Source of the DNA: Streptomyces katrae
GTDB lineage: Bacteria > Actinomycetota > Actinomycetes > Streptomycetales > Streptomycetaceae
Length of the DNA stretch: 64,000 nt
Direction of reading: 5' to 3'
Assembly (NCBI RefSeq): GCF_002028425.1
Contig: NZ_CP020042.1
Coordinates: 682,001-746,000, forward strand
A program made the position numbers and the translations under genes. This document shows, one piece after another, positions 48,201 to 55,651 of the stretch. A model generated the notes under the pieces. The model was not told the origin of the DNA, searched no databases, and was given only the letters and a program-made list of their open reading frames with translations. Within the stretch, counting starts at the first letter, position 1. Every line of letters starts with the position of its first letter.

Positions 48201-49733
48201 TTTGCGCAGGTAGGTGTCGAGGTCGTCGGCGAGGGTGCGGCGGTCGTCGGGGGTGGCGGGGTCGGTGTCGAGTACGGCTTCGGGGTGCATGGTCAGATGG
48301 CGGTGGAGGGCGGGCAGGGTGTCCCACCAGGGGCGGGTGCCGACGAGGACGCGGCAGCCGCCGTCGTGCGTGGTGAGCGGGAGGAGGAGTTCGTTGAGGA
48401 CTTCGGCGGGGTCCGCGGTCTCGTCGAGGGCGTCGAGGATGACTAGGGTGTCGTCGGCGGTGTTGAGTGCGCGGACGAGGTCGGCGGTGGTGGGAGAGTC
48501 CGTGCGGTGGCCGTCCTGTTGCTGCTCGTGGAGTTGGCGACGCAGGGAGTCGGTGACGGCTTGGAGGGTGAGCTGGCGGGCGTGGACGGCCAGCACGTGC
48601 TTGGGGCGGCGGGGTGCGAAGGTGTCGACGGCGCGGGCGACGCGGTCGGTGAGCGGGTCGAGTTCGGGGTGGAGCAGGCAGGTGGTGACGCCGAGGAGGG
48701 CGGACTTGCCGCTGCCGGGGCCGCCGGTGACCACCAGCAGCCGGTTTCCTGGTTCGGGGCCGGTGTTCTCGGTCCATTGCTGGATGCGCCGCAGGTGGGA
48801 GGTGCGGCCGGAGAAGAGGACGTCGGTGAAGTGGGGTTCGCCAGCGGCACGGGTGGCGAAGTGCAGCGGGTCCAGGCCCGGTGAGCAGGTGAGGGCGAAC
48901 TCGCGCAGCAGCGGGTTCACCCCGCCCAGCAGGGCGGCCTGCGGGTTGTTGCTGTGGGCGGGGTTGGGGAAGAACGCGGGCGTCTCTACGGCGGTGCCCG
49001 GGAGGGGGGTGTGCACGACGTCCTCGCCGGGGTGCCCGCAGGCCAGGTCCGCGGCGGCGAGCCGGTGGTTGATCGCCTGGGCGAGGGTGGAGAGGGGCAC
49101 GTACTGCTGGATGGGGCTGATGTCGAGGTCGCCGTCGACGAGTTGACGCAGGGCCTCGGCGGTGGCGGTAGTGAAGCGGGCGCCGTAGGTGGCCTTGTCG
49201 CTCGCGCAGGCCCCGATGACCCACACGCTCCGCTCACCGTCCTGTCGGCGGCGGGTGGCGAGGTCGGTGAGCTGCTGCTGGACGACGGCCTGCCCGGCCC
49301 CGCACACGTCGAGCAGGAACAGCACCGGCCGGCCGCTGTCGTACGCGGAGTTCTCGGCTTCTTCAAGCAGAGTGCGGGTGCTGACGCAGGTCCGGTCCAG
49401 CTGGCTGGTACGGGAGTCGCCGCCGGCGGTCGCCAGGTAGAGAGTGCCGGTGCGCGGGCTGGTGAGGCCGTGGCCGGTGAAGTGCAGGATCAGCGGCTCG
49501 TCCGCTCCAGCGTCGTCCTGCAGATCCTCCCAGGCCCGGATGAGCGTGTCCTTGGCACATTCGAGCAGGGCTTCCCCGGTAGAGACGCCGGCCAGGACCA
49601 GGGCCGAGGCCAGTTCCTTGGCGGCCGCCTCGACGGCCGGCAGGCTCGCGAGCGGGGCGACGCCGTCGGCCTGGTCCTCCTCGCTGACGAACTGCTCGAA
49701 GTGCCCGACCCCTGCCACCAGCGCCCTGGCCAA
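45219..49733 (-). CDS. Caspase-like peptidase / STAND NTPase / WD40-repeat protein
   Basis: 1504 residues from TTG 49733 (GAGAGGAAG upstream). Residues 1-~240 form a caspase-like (C14) domain: His88 in LILHFTGHGLTSPRTG and Cys144 in VLFLLDVCGAGQAVV. Next is a STAND/NACHT-like NTPase: Walker A VVTGGPGSGKSALLG (res 335-349), Walker B TLVILDALDETADPAE (430-445), then helical winged region. Residues ~804-1463 are 15 WD40 repeats of 44 residues (LHTLTGHT..VTAVATVEGP + DGPLAIT...VIVWNP) plus one degenerate blade. Expected to sense an invasion signal through WD40, oligomerise with NTP and activate proteolysis; this is family inference. Transcribed after the alpha/beta hydrolase gene, 123 bases upstream. 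Confidence 0.9.
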   Translation of the reverse strand: MARALVAGVGHFEQFVSEEDQADGVAPLASLPAVEAAAKELASALVLAGVSTGEALLECAKDTLIRAWEDLQDDAGADEPLILHFTGHGLTSPRTGTLYLATAGGDSRTSQLDRTCVSTRTLLEEAENSAYDSGRPVLFLLDVCGAGQAVVQQQLTDLATRRRQDGERSVWVIGACASDKATYGARFTTATAEALRQLVDGDLDISPIQQYVPLSTLAQAINHRLAAADLACGHPGEDVVHTPLPGTAVETPAFFPNPAHSNNPQAALLGGVNPLLREFALTCSPGLDPLHFATRAAGEPHFTDVLFSGRTSHLRRIQQWTENTGPEPGNRLLVVTGGPGSGKSALLGVTTCLLHPELDPLTDRVARAVDTFAPRRPKHVLAVHARQLTLQAVTDSLRRQLHEQQQDGHRTDSPTTADLVRALNTADDTLVILDALDETADPAEVLNELLLPLTTHDGGCRVLVGTRPWWDTLPALHRHLTMHPEAVLDTDPATPDDRRTLADDLDTYLRKLLPRHDRHRLRHIADRLADYSDHGAFLVAALYADHLRITPDEATFDPPCTVTEVFGVHTRQLAAKNPWIRPLLHVLGHARGQGMPLDLLHATALAHQPPAPGRPAPQLADTRHALTKIAFYLRTTPDTDHRLLYRYFHQALADHTRPHADPATLHHALLGTIPTTPAGTPQWQHAHPYLLRHAADHARTAADSSLDRLLEDPAYLLHADPDTLIPHLHHARNQQARLHAHIYRTTTAYDSRRHEIEVRRNLLALDATSWQQPDLTHTITHLQPLGTTVPPTPAWATRLTHPARLHTLTGHTDWVTEAATVEGPDGPLAITGGSDRTVIVWNPATGTRLHALTDHTDSITAVATVEGPDGPLAITTSRDHTAIVWNPVTGSRLHTLTDHTGWVTAVATVEGPDGPLAITGGSDGTAIVWNPVTGARLHALTDHTDSITAVATVEGPDGPLAIAGGGDGTVIVWNPVTGARLHTLTGHTDWVTAVATVEGPDGLLAIAGGGDGTVIVWNPVTGARLHTLTGHTKLITAVATVEGPDGPLAITTSRDHTVIVWNPATGTRLHTLTDHTEWVEAVATVEGPDGPLAITTGHDRTVIVWNPVTGARLRTLTGHTRWVSAIATVEGPDGPLAVTAGRNGTVIVWNPAVGDRFHTLTGHTGWVTAVAMVEGLDGPLAITTGGDGTVIVWNPAVGDRFHTLTGHTGWVTAVATVEGLDGPLAITTGHDRTVIVWNPATGTRLHTLTGHTGWVTAVATVEGPDGPLAITTCDRTAIVWNPATGTRLHTLTDHTDSITAVATVGSSDGLLAIAGGGDGTVIVWNPVTGARLHALTGHTDSITAVVTVEGPDGPLAITTSRDRTAIVWNPATGTRLHTLTGHTDSITAVVTVEGPDGPLAITTSRDRTAIVWNPATGTRLHTLTDHTGWVTAVATAEGPDGPLAVTADSDGTAIVWNPATGQLVHRCYLPLPVRAVAVHGPRLMVVYGHEVACIELPRTTTPFR
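45345..47324. repeat. 15 tandem 132-bp WD40-coding repeats
   Basis: The minus strand carries 15 consecutive units of 44 codons (one of 43), with repeat-to-repeat protein identity mostly above 80% and long identical DNA stretches. Variation concentrates at DWVTE/DSITA/GWVTA and at the xxxDxT positions, i.e. the blade surface. Such homogeneity indicates continual recombination between units. Confidence 0.92.
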
Positions 49734-49856
49734 CCCAGCTTCCTCTCCCGATCCCGCACCGGCGCTCGACCGGGCAGCCCCTTGTACCTCTTGCCCCGGC
49801 TCGCCGGTACCGAGCGTGTGAACACGGCCCGGGCCGATGCGCGACTTGAAGTGGCG

Positions 49857-50741
49857 TCAGGACGAAATGTACGGCGCGACGGCGGACGCGAGCAGCCCGT
49901 TGGCGAGATAGCCGCCGAACCCGTGGAAGCCGATCCCGGTGTCGCAGGGCTCGTCCGCGTCGACGGGGAACACCACTTCGAGCTTCGGCGGCACGGCGAC
50001 CAGGTCGCCGAAGTCGGCGAGATTCACCCACCGGCCCACCCCGGCCGGCTTCGCGCCGCGACCGGCACGCAACGGCGGGTCCAGCCGCCGGGCCAGCACG
50101 GGCACGCGCAGCGGGGAGCCGACGGTCACCAGCAGCTCGACCTCCAGCTCGGGGTGCGCGTGCAAGGTCTCGTAGGTGACGTACGAGCCGAGCGAGTGCG
50201 CGATCACCACCGACGGAGCCTCCCGCCGGATCACCTCCGCCACCCGCTCCCGCACTAGCGGACGCCGCTGCGGCCACGCGGTGTACGCCTCCGCCTCGCG
50301 GAGATTCGCCACGATCGCGAGCTCCAGACGGCGGATCGTCTGCTCCTGCATCACCCGCGTCAGGCGTGAGCCGCGCTCGCGGACCATCCAGCTGAGCAGC
50401 TGCCGCAGCGGCGCCAGCCCGACATTCTGGGGATCCTCCGGAGCGAACGCCCCTGCCGCCTCCAACCACTCGGCCACCACCACCCGCTCCCCCGGACCAA
50501 GGCTCTCGAAGTCCGCCCCCGCGCCCGCCGACTGCGCCTGCTCGGGCAGATCCGTACGCAGCAGGTCCGCGTAGTAGGCCATCGCCATCTCAGGCGCCAC
50601 GACACCCAACCGGCCCAGACTCTCCGCAAGCCGCGGCCGCAGCGGCGCCAACCGCTGCTCCGCCGCCCGCTCCGGCGACGCACCCGGGACATGATTGAAG
50701 ATTCCGTGCACCACGACGACCTGCGCCACAACTACCCCCAC
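49857..50741 (-). CDS. Alpha/beta hydrolase (lipase/esterase-like)
   Basis: 294 residues from GTG 50741 (an internal GTG a few codons later is possible). Begins VVVVHGIFNHVPGAS, the oxyanion HG strand of the fold. Nucleophile Ser183 in SVVIAHSLGSYVTYETL, acid Asp in NLADFGDLVAVP, and His in GIGFHGFGGYLANGLL. No signal peptide. The first gene before the caspase-NTPase; in conflict systems such hydrolases can be effectors acting on lipids or other esters, which is inference here. It overlaps divergently by 50 bases with the fragment at 50691. Confidence 0.85.
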   Translation of the reverse strand: MGVVVAQVVVVHGIFNHVPGASPERAAEQRLAPLRPRLAESLGRLGVVAPEMAMAYYADLLRTDLPEQAQSAGAGADFESLGPGERVVVAEWLEAAGAFAPEDPQNVGLAPLRQLLSWMVRERGSRLTRVMQEQTIRRLELAIVANLREAEAYTAWPQRRPLVRERVAEVIRREAPSVVIAHSLGSYVTYETLHAHPELEVELLVTVGSPLRVPVLARRLDPPLRAGRGAKPAGVGRWVNLADFGDLVAVPPKLEVVFPVDADEPCDTGIGFHGFGGYLANGLLASAVAPYISS

Positions 50742-50987
50742 AACAGCAGCCCGTACCGGTGCCCGGGCCTCTCGTCCCTGGGCCTACCCACGCCGCCGGT
50801 CCTGCCACACCCCCAGGACGAAGGCCCCGACCAAGTCCAGCGGGTGCTGCGCAACCAGGTGCGACCCGGCCACGCGCCGATGCGGGTGGAGGAGGTCCAC
50901 CTCGTCGACGTCACCGCGGACGCGACGGCGAAGACGATCACCTGGGAACACCTCGCGGCGATCCCCCTCGGCGGCACGGTCCAGTGA
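50691..50987 (+). pseudogene. C-terminal fragment of a 2H phosphoesterase, opposite strand
   Basis: Open frame of 98 codons. The recognisable part starts near SSLGLPTP (degraded HxSLGY motif) and continues VQRVLRNQVRPGHAPMRVEE, VHLVDVTADATAKTITWEHL, AAIPLGG, the normal C-terminus of 2'-5' RNA ligase-like proteins. The N-terminal half is missing here but a matching 3'-truncated N-terminal half lies at 54913-55488 on the other strand. Antisense to the read-through tail of the zinc-ribbon gene. Confidence 0.6.
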
Positions 50988-53375
50988 GCGGCGGCGCCGT
51001 CCGGTGCCCGGGTCACGGCCGCTGGAGCGAGTGGCGACATCGGCGGCGTAGGCGGTCCAGTCGCCAGCGGCGGCCTGCTGCCACTGCACGGCGACCTGGC
51101 GGTGGATGCCGAGCATGCGGGCCAGGACCGCCGCGGGTACCTGGCGGGCGAGGGTGAACAGCGCAGTGGCGCGGTCCTGGCGCGGCCTCACTCCAAGAGC
51201 GCGCAGCCGGGCAACGAGTTGGTCGGCGCTGAGCGGCTGTCCGGGCAGCCGCCCGGGGAACAGCCAGGCGCCGGGGTCGTTCAGCAGGCCGGTGCCGCGC
51301 CGGGTGGCAAGCAATTCCTCCACCAGGGCGTCCAACGGGGCGGGCAAGTGGATCGGGCGGTCGCCGAACCGGACCATCAGTGTCTGCCCGTCGCGGTGCA
51401 GGCGTGCGGTGGTCAGCAGCCGGATGGTGTTGGCATGCTGGGCGTACAGCAGCAGGAACAGGCCGGCGACGCGGTCGGCGACCGCCGGGCCGTCCTCGTG
51501 CAGCAGTCGGCGCGCGATCGCCCACCGGCGGTCCTCGTCATGGGGGCCACAGGGGCCCTGCCAGCGGGTGGCGGGGGCGGACAGGTCGTGGGCATGGCGG
51601 TGGGTCAGTGCCCAGCGGACGAAGTTCGCGGTGCGGGAGGGGTAGGTGGCGTGGTGGACGAGGAAATCGTCCAAGTCGCCCTGGGCACAGGAGCCGAGGG
51701 TCAGACCGCGGTCGGTGAGGTGGTTTAGGAGTTGGACGGCGGCGGCGACGTGCACCCGCACGTTCTGGTCCTGCGCGGTGGTCGTCGCCGCTGCCTCGGT
51801 CCTTCGGCGCAGTCGGCGCAGGTGGTGCCAGGTCGCGTAGCCGTGCAGGATCCGCCGCTGCCCCGGATCGGTGAGGATGGCGGTCTTCTCCTGAACCCAG
51901 CGTTCCAGGGCGGCCAGGTGCTCGTCGCGGGCCGGGAGGAGGCCGGTGGCCGTCAGCAGGGCCCGCAGGTGGTGGACGGTCTTGCCCGGTGGGAGGGCGT
52001 CGAGGACCTCGTGGCTGACAGGTCGAGGGTCGCGGGACAGGTCGGCCAGCAGGGTGCGAACATTCGGCTTCGACAACCAGGCCATGGCGTGGTCGGGGCG
52101 CTCGACCGCGACGAGCGCCTGCCGCAGCGGCGCCAGGTGTCCCGTCTGGCCCTCTGGGCCGAGGAGTTGGCCGGCTACCTTGTCGACCGCGCACCGCTGG
52201 CAGGGCTCGGTGCCGAACTGCCACGTCACCTGGCAGGTCGGGCAGCGGTCCCAGAACCCGGGGTCGGGGTTGACGCAGCGGGCGCACAGCGGGACAGCCA
52301 GGGTGCCGCCCTTGAGCGGCGCGACCTCGGCGCAGGTGGAGCAGCGGATGTAGCGGGAGCGACAGCTCCGGCACCACGGGGCGCCGGTGGTGCGCGAGAT
52401 CGTGCACCGGGCTGCCTGAGCGCACATGGAGCACTGCCGGGCCTCGTGCGGGCTGCAGCGATGGCACCACCGGCCGCCGTCCGCACGGGACTTGATGACT
52501 CTGCGCTGTCCGCAGCCGGTGCACGCCTCCCGGTTGGCCGGGTCGTTACGAAAGCACTGCCCACACACCGGCCCTGCGTCGTCACGTGTGCAAATCCTGC
52601 GTGTCTTCCCGCAGCGCGAGCACTCCTGGGAGCGGCGCTGTTCCTCGCAGCGCGAGCAGATCCACGGCCCTTCCCGTCGGCCCCGCAGGTACTCGCTCGT
52701 CCCGCAGCCGGCACAGCAAGGCCGCTTCACCACGCCTCCGCCAGCGTCGGCGAGGGCGCCGAGGAAGGCGAGGACGGTGGGCGTGGGTGCGAGGTGGCCG
52801 TCGCCGGTCAGCAGAGCGGGCCGGTCCAGGACCGCCCAGCACACCCGGCGCCATACCGAGGCGCGCTGCGAGCAGCCGGCCAGGGCCCGCTCGACCTCCG
52901 CACGACCCAGCGCCGGATCGAGCGCGGCCACCAGGTCGACCAGCTCCGCGGTCGGGTCCTCCTCCAGCGGGCACGCGGAGCAGCGAGGAGTGCCGCAGCG
53001 GACGCACCGCTCCTTCGGGCGGGAACACCTGCCGCAGGCCCACAGCCCTCCCCGGCGGCTGGCGGGCGTGCGCGTCTCGCACCCGCAGTCGCAGCAGCGC
53101 GGCGCCGACAACTGCTGGGCGCCGGCCTTCGACAGCGCGGCCAGCAGCTTGCCGACCGACCAGATCGACGGCGAGCGGCCGGTGGCCATGACCTGTGGGT
53201 TGTCGCGCAGTTCCCGGGCGACGCGGCGCCGGGTCGCCGGCCCGCCCAGCACCTGCCCCGCCACCTCGCGGATCCGCTCGGCGGGCAGACCGCGCTCGAT
53301 CCGCGCGAGCTGGTGGACGACCGCACCGAGCGGGTCGTCCTCGACCAACCGCTCCAACTCCAGGTCCTCGTCCAT
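50784..53375 (-). CDS. Multi-zinc-ribbon protein with degenerate tyrosine-recombinase-like C-terminus
   Basis: 863 residues from ATG 53375, overlapping the HTH stop as TGATG. Residues ~100-460 contain about nine Cys-x2-Cys pairs (CCDCGCETRTPASRRG, CSRCGKTRRICTRDD, CTGCGQRRVIKSRADG, CSMCAQAARC, CSTCAEVAPL, CPTCQVTWQFG). Residues ~600-780 resemble a tyrosine recombinase: GLFLLLYAQHANTIRLLTTA mimics the first-Arg helix and LARQVPAAVLARMLGIHRQ the HxxR region, but the catalytic Arg/His/Tyr set is not present. The last ~80 residues (from ~51030) are the antisense of the 2H fragment, so the natural end is lost. Probably an accessory recombination protein in a three-gene mobile cassette. Confidence 0.75.
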   Translation of the reverse strand: MDEDLELERLVEDDPLGAVVHQLARIERGLPAERIREVAGQVLGGPATRRRVARELRDNPQVMATGRSPSIWSVGKLLAALSKAGAQQLSAPRCCDCGCETRTPASRRGGLWACGRCSRPKERCVRCGTPRCSACPLEEDPTAELVDLVAALDPALGRAEVERALAGCSQRASVWRRVCWAVLDRPALLTGDGHLAPTPTVLAFLGALADAGGGVVKRPCCAGCGTSEYLRGRREGPWICSRCEEQRRSQECSRCGKTRRICTRDDAGPVCGQCFRNDPANREACTGCGQRRVIKSRADGGRWCHRCSPHEARQCSMCAQAARCTISRTTGAPWCRSCRSRYIRCSTCAEVAPLKGGTLAVPLCARCVNPDPGFWDRCPTCQVTWQFGTEPCQRCAVDKVAGQLLGPEGQTGHLAPLRQALVAVERPDHAMAWLSKPNVRTLLADLSRDPRPVSHEVLDALPPGKTVHHLRALLTATGLLPARDEHLAALERWVQEKTAILTDPGQRRILHGYATWHHLRRLRRRTEAAATTTAQDQNVRVHVAAAVQLLNHLTDRGLTLGSCAQGDLDDFLVHHATYPSRTANFVRWALTHRHAHDLSAPATRWQGPCGPHDEDRRWAIARRLLHEDGPAVADRVAGLFLLLYAQHANTIRLLTTARLHRDGQTLMVRFGDRPIHLPAPLDALVEELLATRRGTGLLNDPGAWLFPGRLPGQPLSADQLVARLRALGVRPRQDRATALFTLARQVPAAVLARMLGIHRQVAVQWQQAAAGDWTAYAADVATRSSGRDPGTGRRRRSLDRAAEGDRREVFPGDRLRRRVRGDVDEVDLLHPHRRVAGSHLVAQHPLDLVGAFVLGVWQDRRRG

Positions 53376-53725
53376 CAGCCGCCTCCCGTGATCCGGGCCC
53401 GCCTGGGCCGCAACGCCCCCAGCCCCGCCTCCGGCGCCGGCCCGCCGCCCGCCGCGGCCTTCTTCACCGGCCGGACGGCCGCCCCCTGGACGGTCACCGG
53501 CTCGATCAGCTCGTCCATCCGGCACTCCAGAATGTCCAGCAGCGCCATCAGGATCCTCAGGCTCAGCCGCTCCGGGCGCTCGGCCACCAGCCGGTGGACC
53601 TGGCTGGTGGACAACTGGATGCCCCGCTCGGCGAGCAACGGCACCAGGTCGCTGGTGTGGAACAGGCCCCTGGTGGCCATGACGGTACGCAGGTGCCAGC
53701 GGTAGTCGAGCTTGGCGTTGGCCAT
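53375..53725 (-). CDS. Xre-type helix-turn-helix protein of the recombinase trio
   Basis: 116 residues from ATG 53725, 5 bases after GGGAG. Cro/C1 HTH at ~15-70: LRTVMATRGLFHTSDLVPLL, IQLSTSQVHRLVAERPERLS, LRILMALLDILECRMDELIE. C-terminal tail is Ala/Pro/Arg-rich. Sits between the integrase and zinc-ribbon genes with overlaps, so the three are one transcription unit. Likely a DNA-binding accessory or regulator. Confidence 0.85.
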   Translation of the reverse strand: MANAKLDYRWHLRTVMATRGLFHTSDLVPLLAERGIQLSTSQVHRLVAERPERLSLRILMALLDILECRMDELIEPVTVQGAAVRPVKKAAAGGGPAPEAGLGALRPRRARITGGG

Positions 53726-53752
53726 CACAACTCCCTTCCTCCACAGACGGCT

Positions 53753-54843
53753 TCACAAGAACGCCGGCGCGAGAGCGCGCTGCAGGGCTGATTTCATGAA
53801 GTCGTCACTGACGTGGGTGTAGATCGCGGTCGAGCTGTCATTCTCGTGGCCAACCTGCCGCTGGATGAACATCCGGTCCACCCCGTCCTCGGTCAGGTGC
53901 GTGACGTAGGAGTGCCGCAGCGAGTGCGGGACCAGTTCCGCGGGCAGACCCAGGGCGTCCCGGTAGGCGGCGAACTGCTCGTTCACGGAAGCCGGCTGCA
54001 ACCTTCCGCCCCGCTCGGTCACCCACAGCGCCCGCTGCCCGGGGAAGCCGAACCTCGGGCGGACGTTGAGCACGTAGTCCCCGACCGCCTCCACGGCCCA
54101 GGCCATCACCGACAGCACGTTGCGCCGCCGCGGCGGCTGGCCCCGCTTCGCCTTCCCGTACCGAACGTGGAGCGTGCCGTAGCCACCGAAGCCAGGAGCG
54201 TTCGGGTTGCGGCCGAAGTCGACAAGATCCAGCCGACAGCACTCAGTGCGGCGCAGCCCCCAGGCGTAGAGCACCTTGAACAAGGTGGCGTCCCGGTAGG
54301 CGGCCAGCGCGCCCTTGCGGCCCGCCCGGACCGCCCGCTCCACCTGGTCGTCGGCGTAATCGAGGAACGCCTGGAGTTCCTCACGGTGAACGGCCTTGCC
54401 TCGGGGTCGCCCTCGTAGCCCTGAAGGTGCGGCAGGGTGTTCCACTCGTGGCAGATCGCCACCGGGTGCGTGCCGAACGCCTCCTCGCACGCCGCTGCCC
54501 ACCCGTAGCGGGGGTCGGTGAGGAATTCGGTGAACAGCTGCACCGTGCCCTGGTAGTTGCGCACCGACGACGGCGCGAGGCGCTGTTCGGCCGCCAGCTG
54601 GGCGGACCACTCGTCCATATGGACCGGCGCCCACTGCCATGGGTAGTCGTTGACGAACCCGAGGAAGCGGCGGATCAGGTTCTCCCGGTCGCTGATCGTC
54701 TTCGCCTGCAGGCGGCGGGCGCGTTGCTGGTTGCGCCAACCACGCAGCATCGCCTCGAACATGGCGTCCTCAGGACGTAGTTGGACGACCCCGGAGACCA
54801 GCTCCAACCGGGCCGACCCGGCCAGACCGACCGTACACACCAC
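53753..54843 (-). pseudogene. Tyrosine recombinase/integrase with a single-base frameshift
   Basis: N-terminal SAM-like domain in one frame (MFEAMLRGWRNQQRARRLQA, SSVRNYQGTVQLFTEFLTDP, AFGTHPVAICHEWNTLPHLQ) up to DPEARPFT. At ~54385 one C appears missing (ACC CGT GAG became ACC GTG AG), and the catalytic domain continues in the next frame: REELQAFLDYADDQVERAVR, YAWGLRRTECCRLDLVDFG (first Arg), VPHSLRHSYVTHLTEDGVDR (HxxR), VGHENDSSTAIYTHV (His and Tyr). All catalytic residues present but in two frames. GTG 54843 or the ATG of MFEAML starts it. A sequencing error is possible. Confidence 0.85.
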
Positions 54844-54912
54844 GCCGAAGACCCTTCTCCCGCCTGATGGGCATATCTTGCATCAGATGGGAGAAGTGTT
54901 CAAAGGGCCAGG

Positions 54913-55488
54913 TCAGGACGTCAGGGTGTACGCTCCTCGGAGTCGACGGCGGTCAGTCTCGGGCCTGCCAGGCGGCTCGACTGCTCCCGTCTGATGCGAC
55001 TCCCAAGGGTTGGCGTACCCCAGCGACATATGGAGTCGTCCGGTGTCGTGTTGGAGGGCCGCGTCACCTCGGGCGGTGCGGATCGCGGTGCGGACTCTGT
55101 CCTGGAGGGCAGAGGCTTCGCCATCGGGCCACACGTCGAAGACGGCCCCGGCGACGTTCGCGATCGGGGGCCCGATCTCGGTGGTGAACGCAGGCACGTC
55201 GGCAACAGCACTACGGAGGGCCTGGACCAAGTCGTGGCGCTCGTCAACCCCGATGTCTGTAGCAGGGGCGTCCGCGACCATCTCCAGGGTGACGTGCAAG
55301 GTGCCCGGGTCGCCGGCGCGCGCCGGGCATGCGGGATCGATGGGATAGTCCAGGAGCGCAGGCCTGCAGGCATGGGCAAGGTCCAAGAGGGCCCCATCCG
55401 TGCCCGCGCGAGGCGTGAGGTAGACATGCAGGACGTCCATCCCCTCGGTCCATGGCCTGCCCTGGAACCGCGGCGTGAAGCGCTGCAC
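54913..55488 (-). pseudogene. 2H phosphoesterase (2'-5' RNA ligase-like), 3'-truncated
   Basis: 191-codon frame. N-terminal half is normal: FTPRFQGRPWTEGMDVLHVY, first motif GTLHVTLEMV, and second motif RLHMSLGYAN. After NPWES the sequence (HQTGAVEPPGRPETDRRRLR) no longer fits; the C-terminal ~60 residues of the family are missing. These residues are found on the opposite strand at 50,790-50,987. Both catalytic His are retained, so weak activity is conceivable. RNA-processing or cyclic-phosphate chemistry is the family role. Confidence 0.65.
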
Positions 55489-55651
55489 GAAAACCTCCTG
55501 CTCGGGCCTATACCCCTGCCGGAGAACCTAGCGGCCGGGCCAAACGCGAACCCTGGCTTCCGGGCAGACTGGCTCAAACTCCACCAGGCGCCCGCTGCGG
55601 GCTGGAGCGCCTCGAAGGTGCCGCGCCTGCCGCCGTCGCATCGGTCGTCGG

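Noticed and set aside
53376..53756. N-terminal extension of the zinc-ribbon protein to 53756
   Set aside because: That stretch is the shifted reading of the HTH gene; ATG 53375 overlapping the HTH stop is the natural start.
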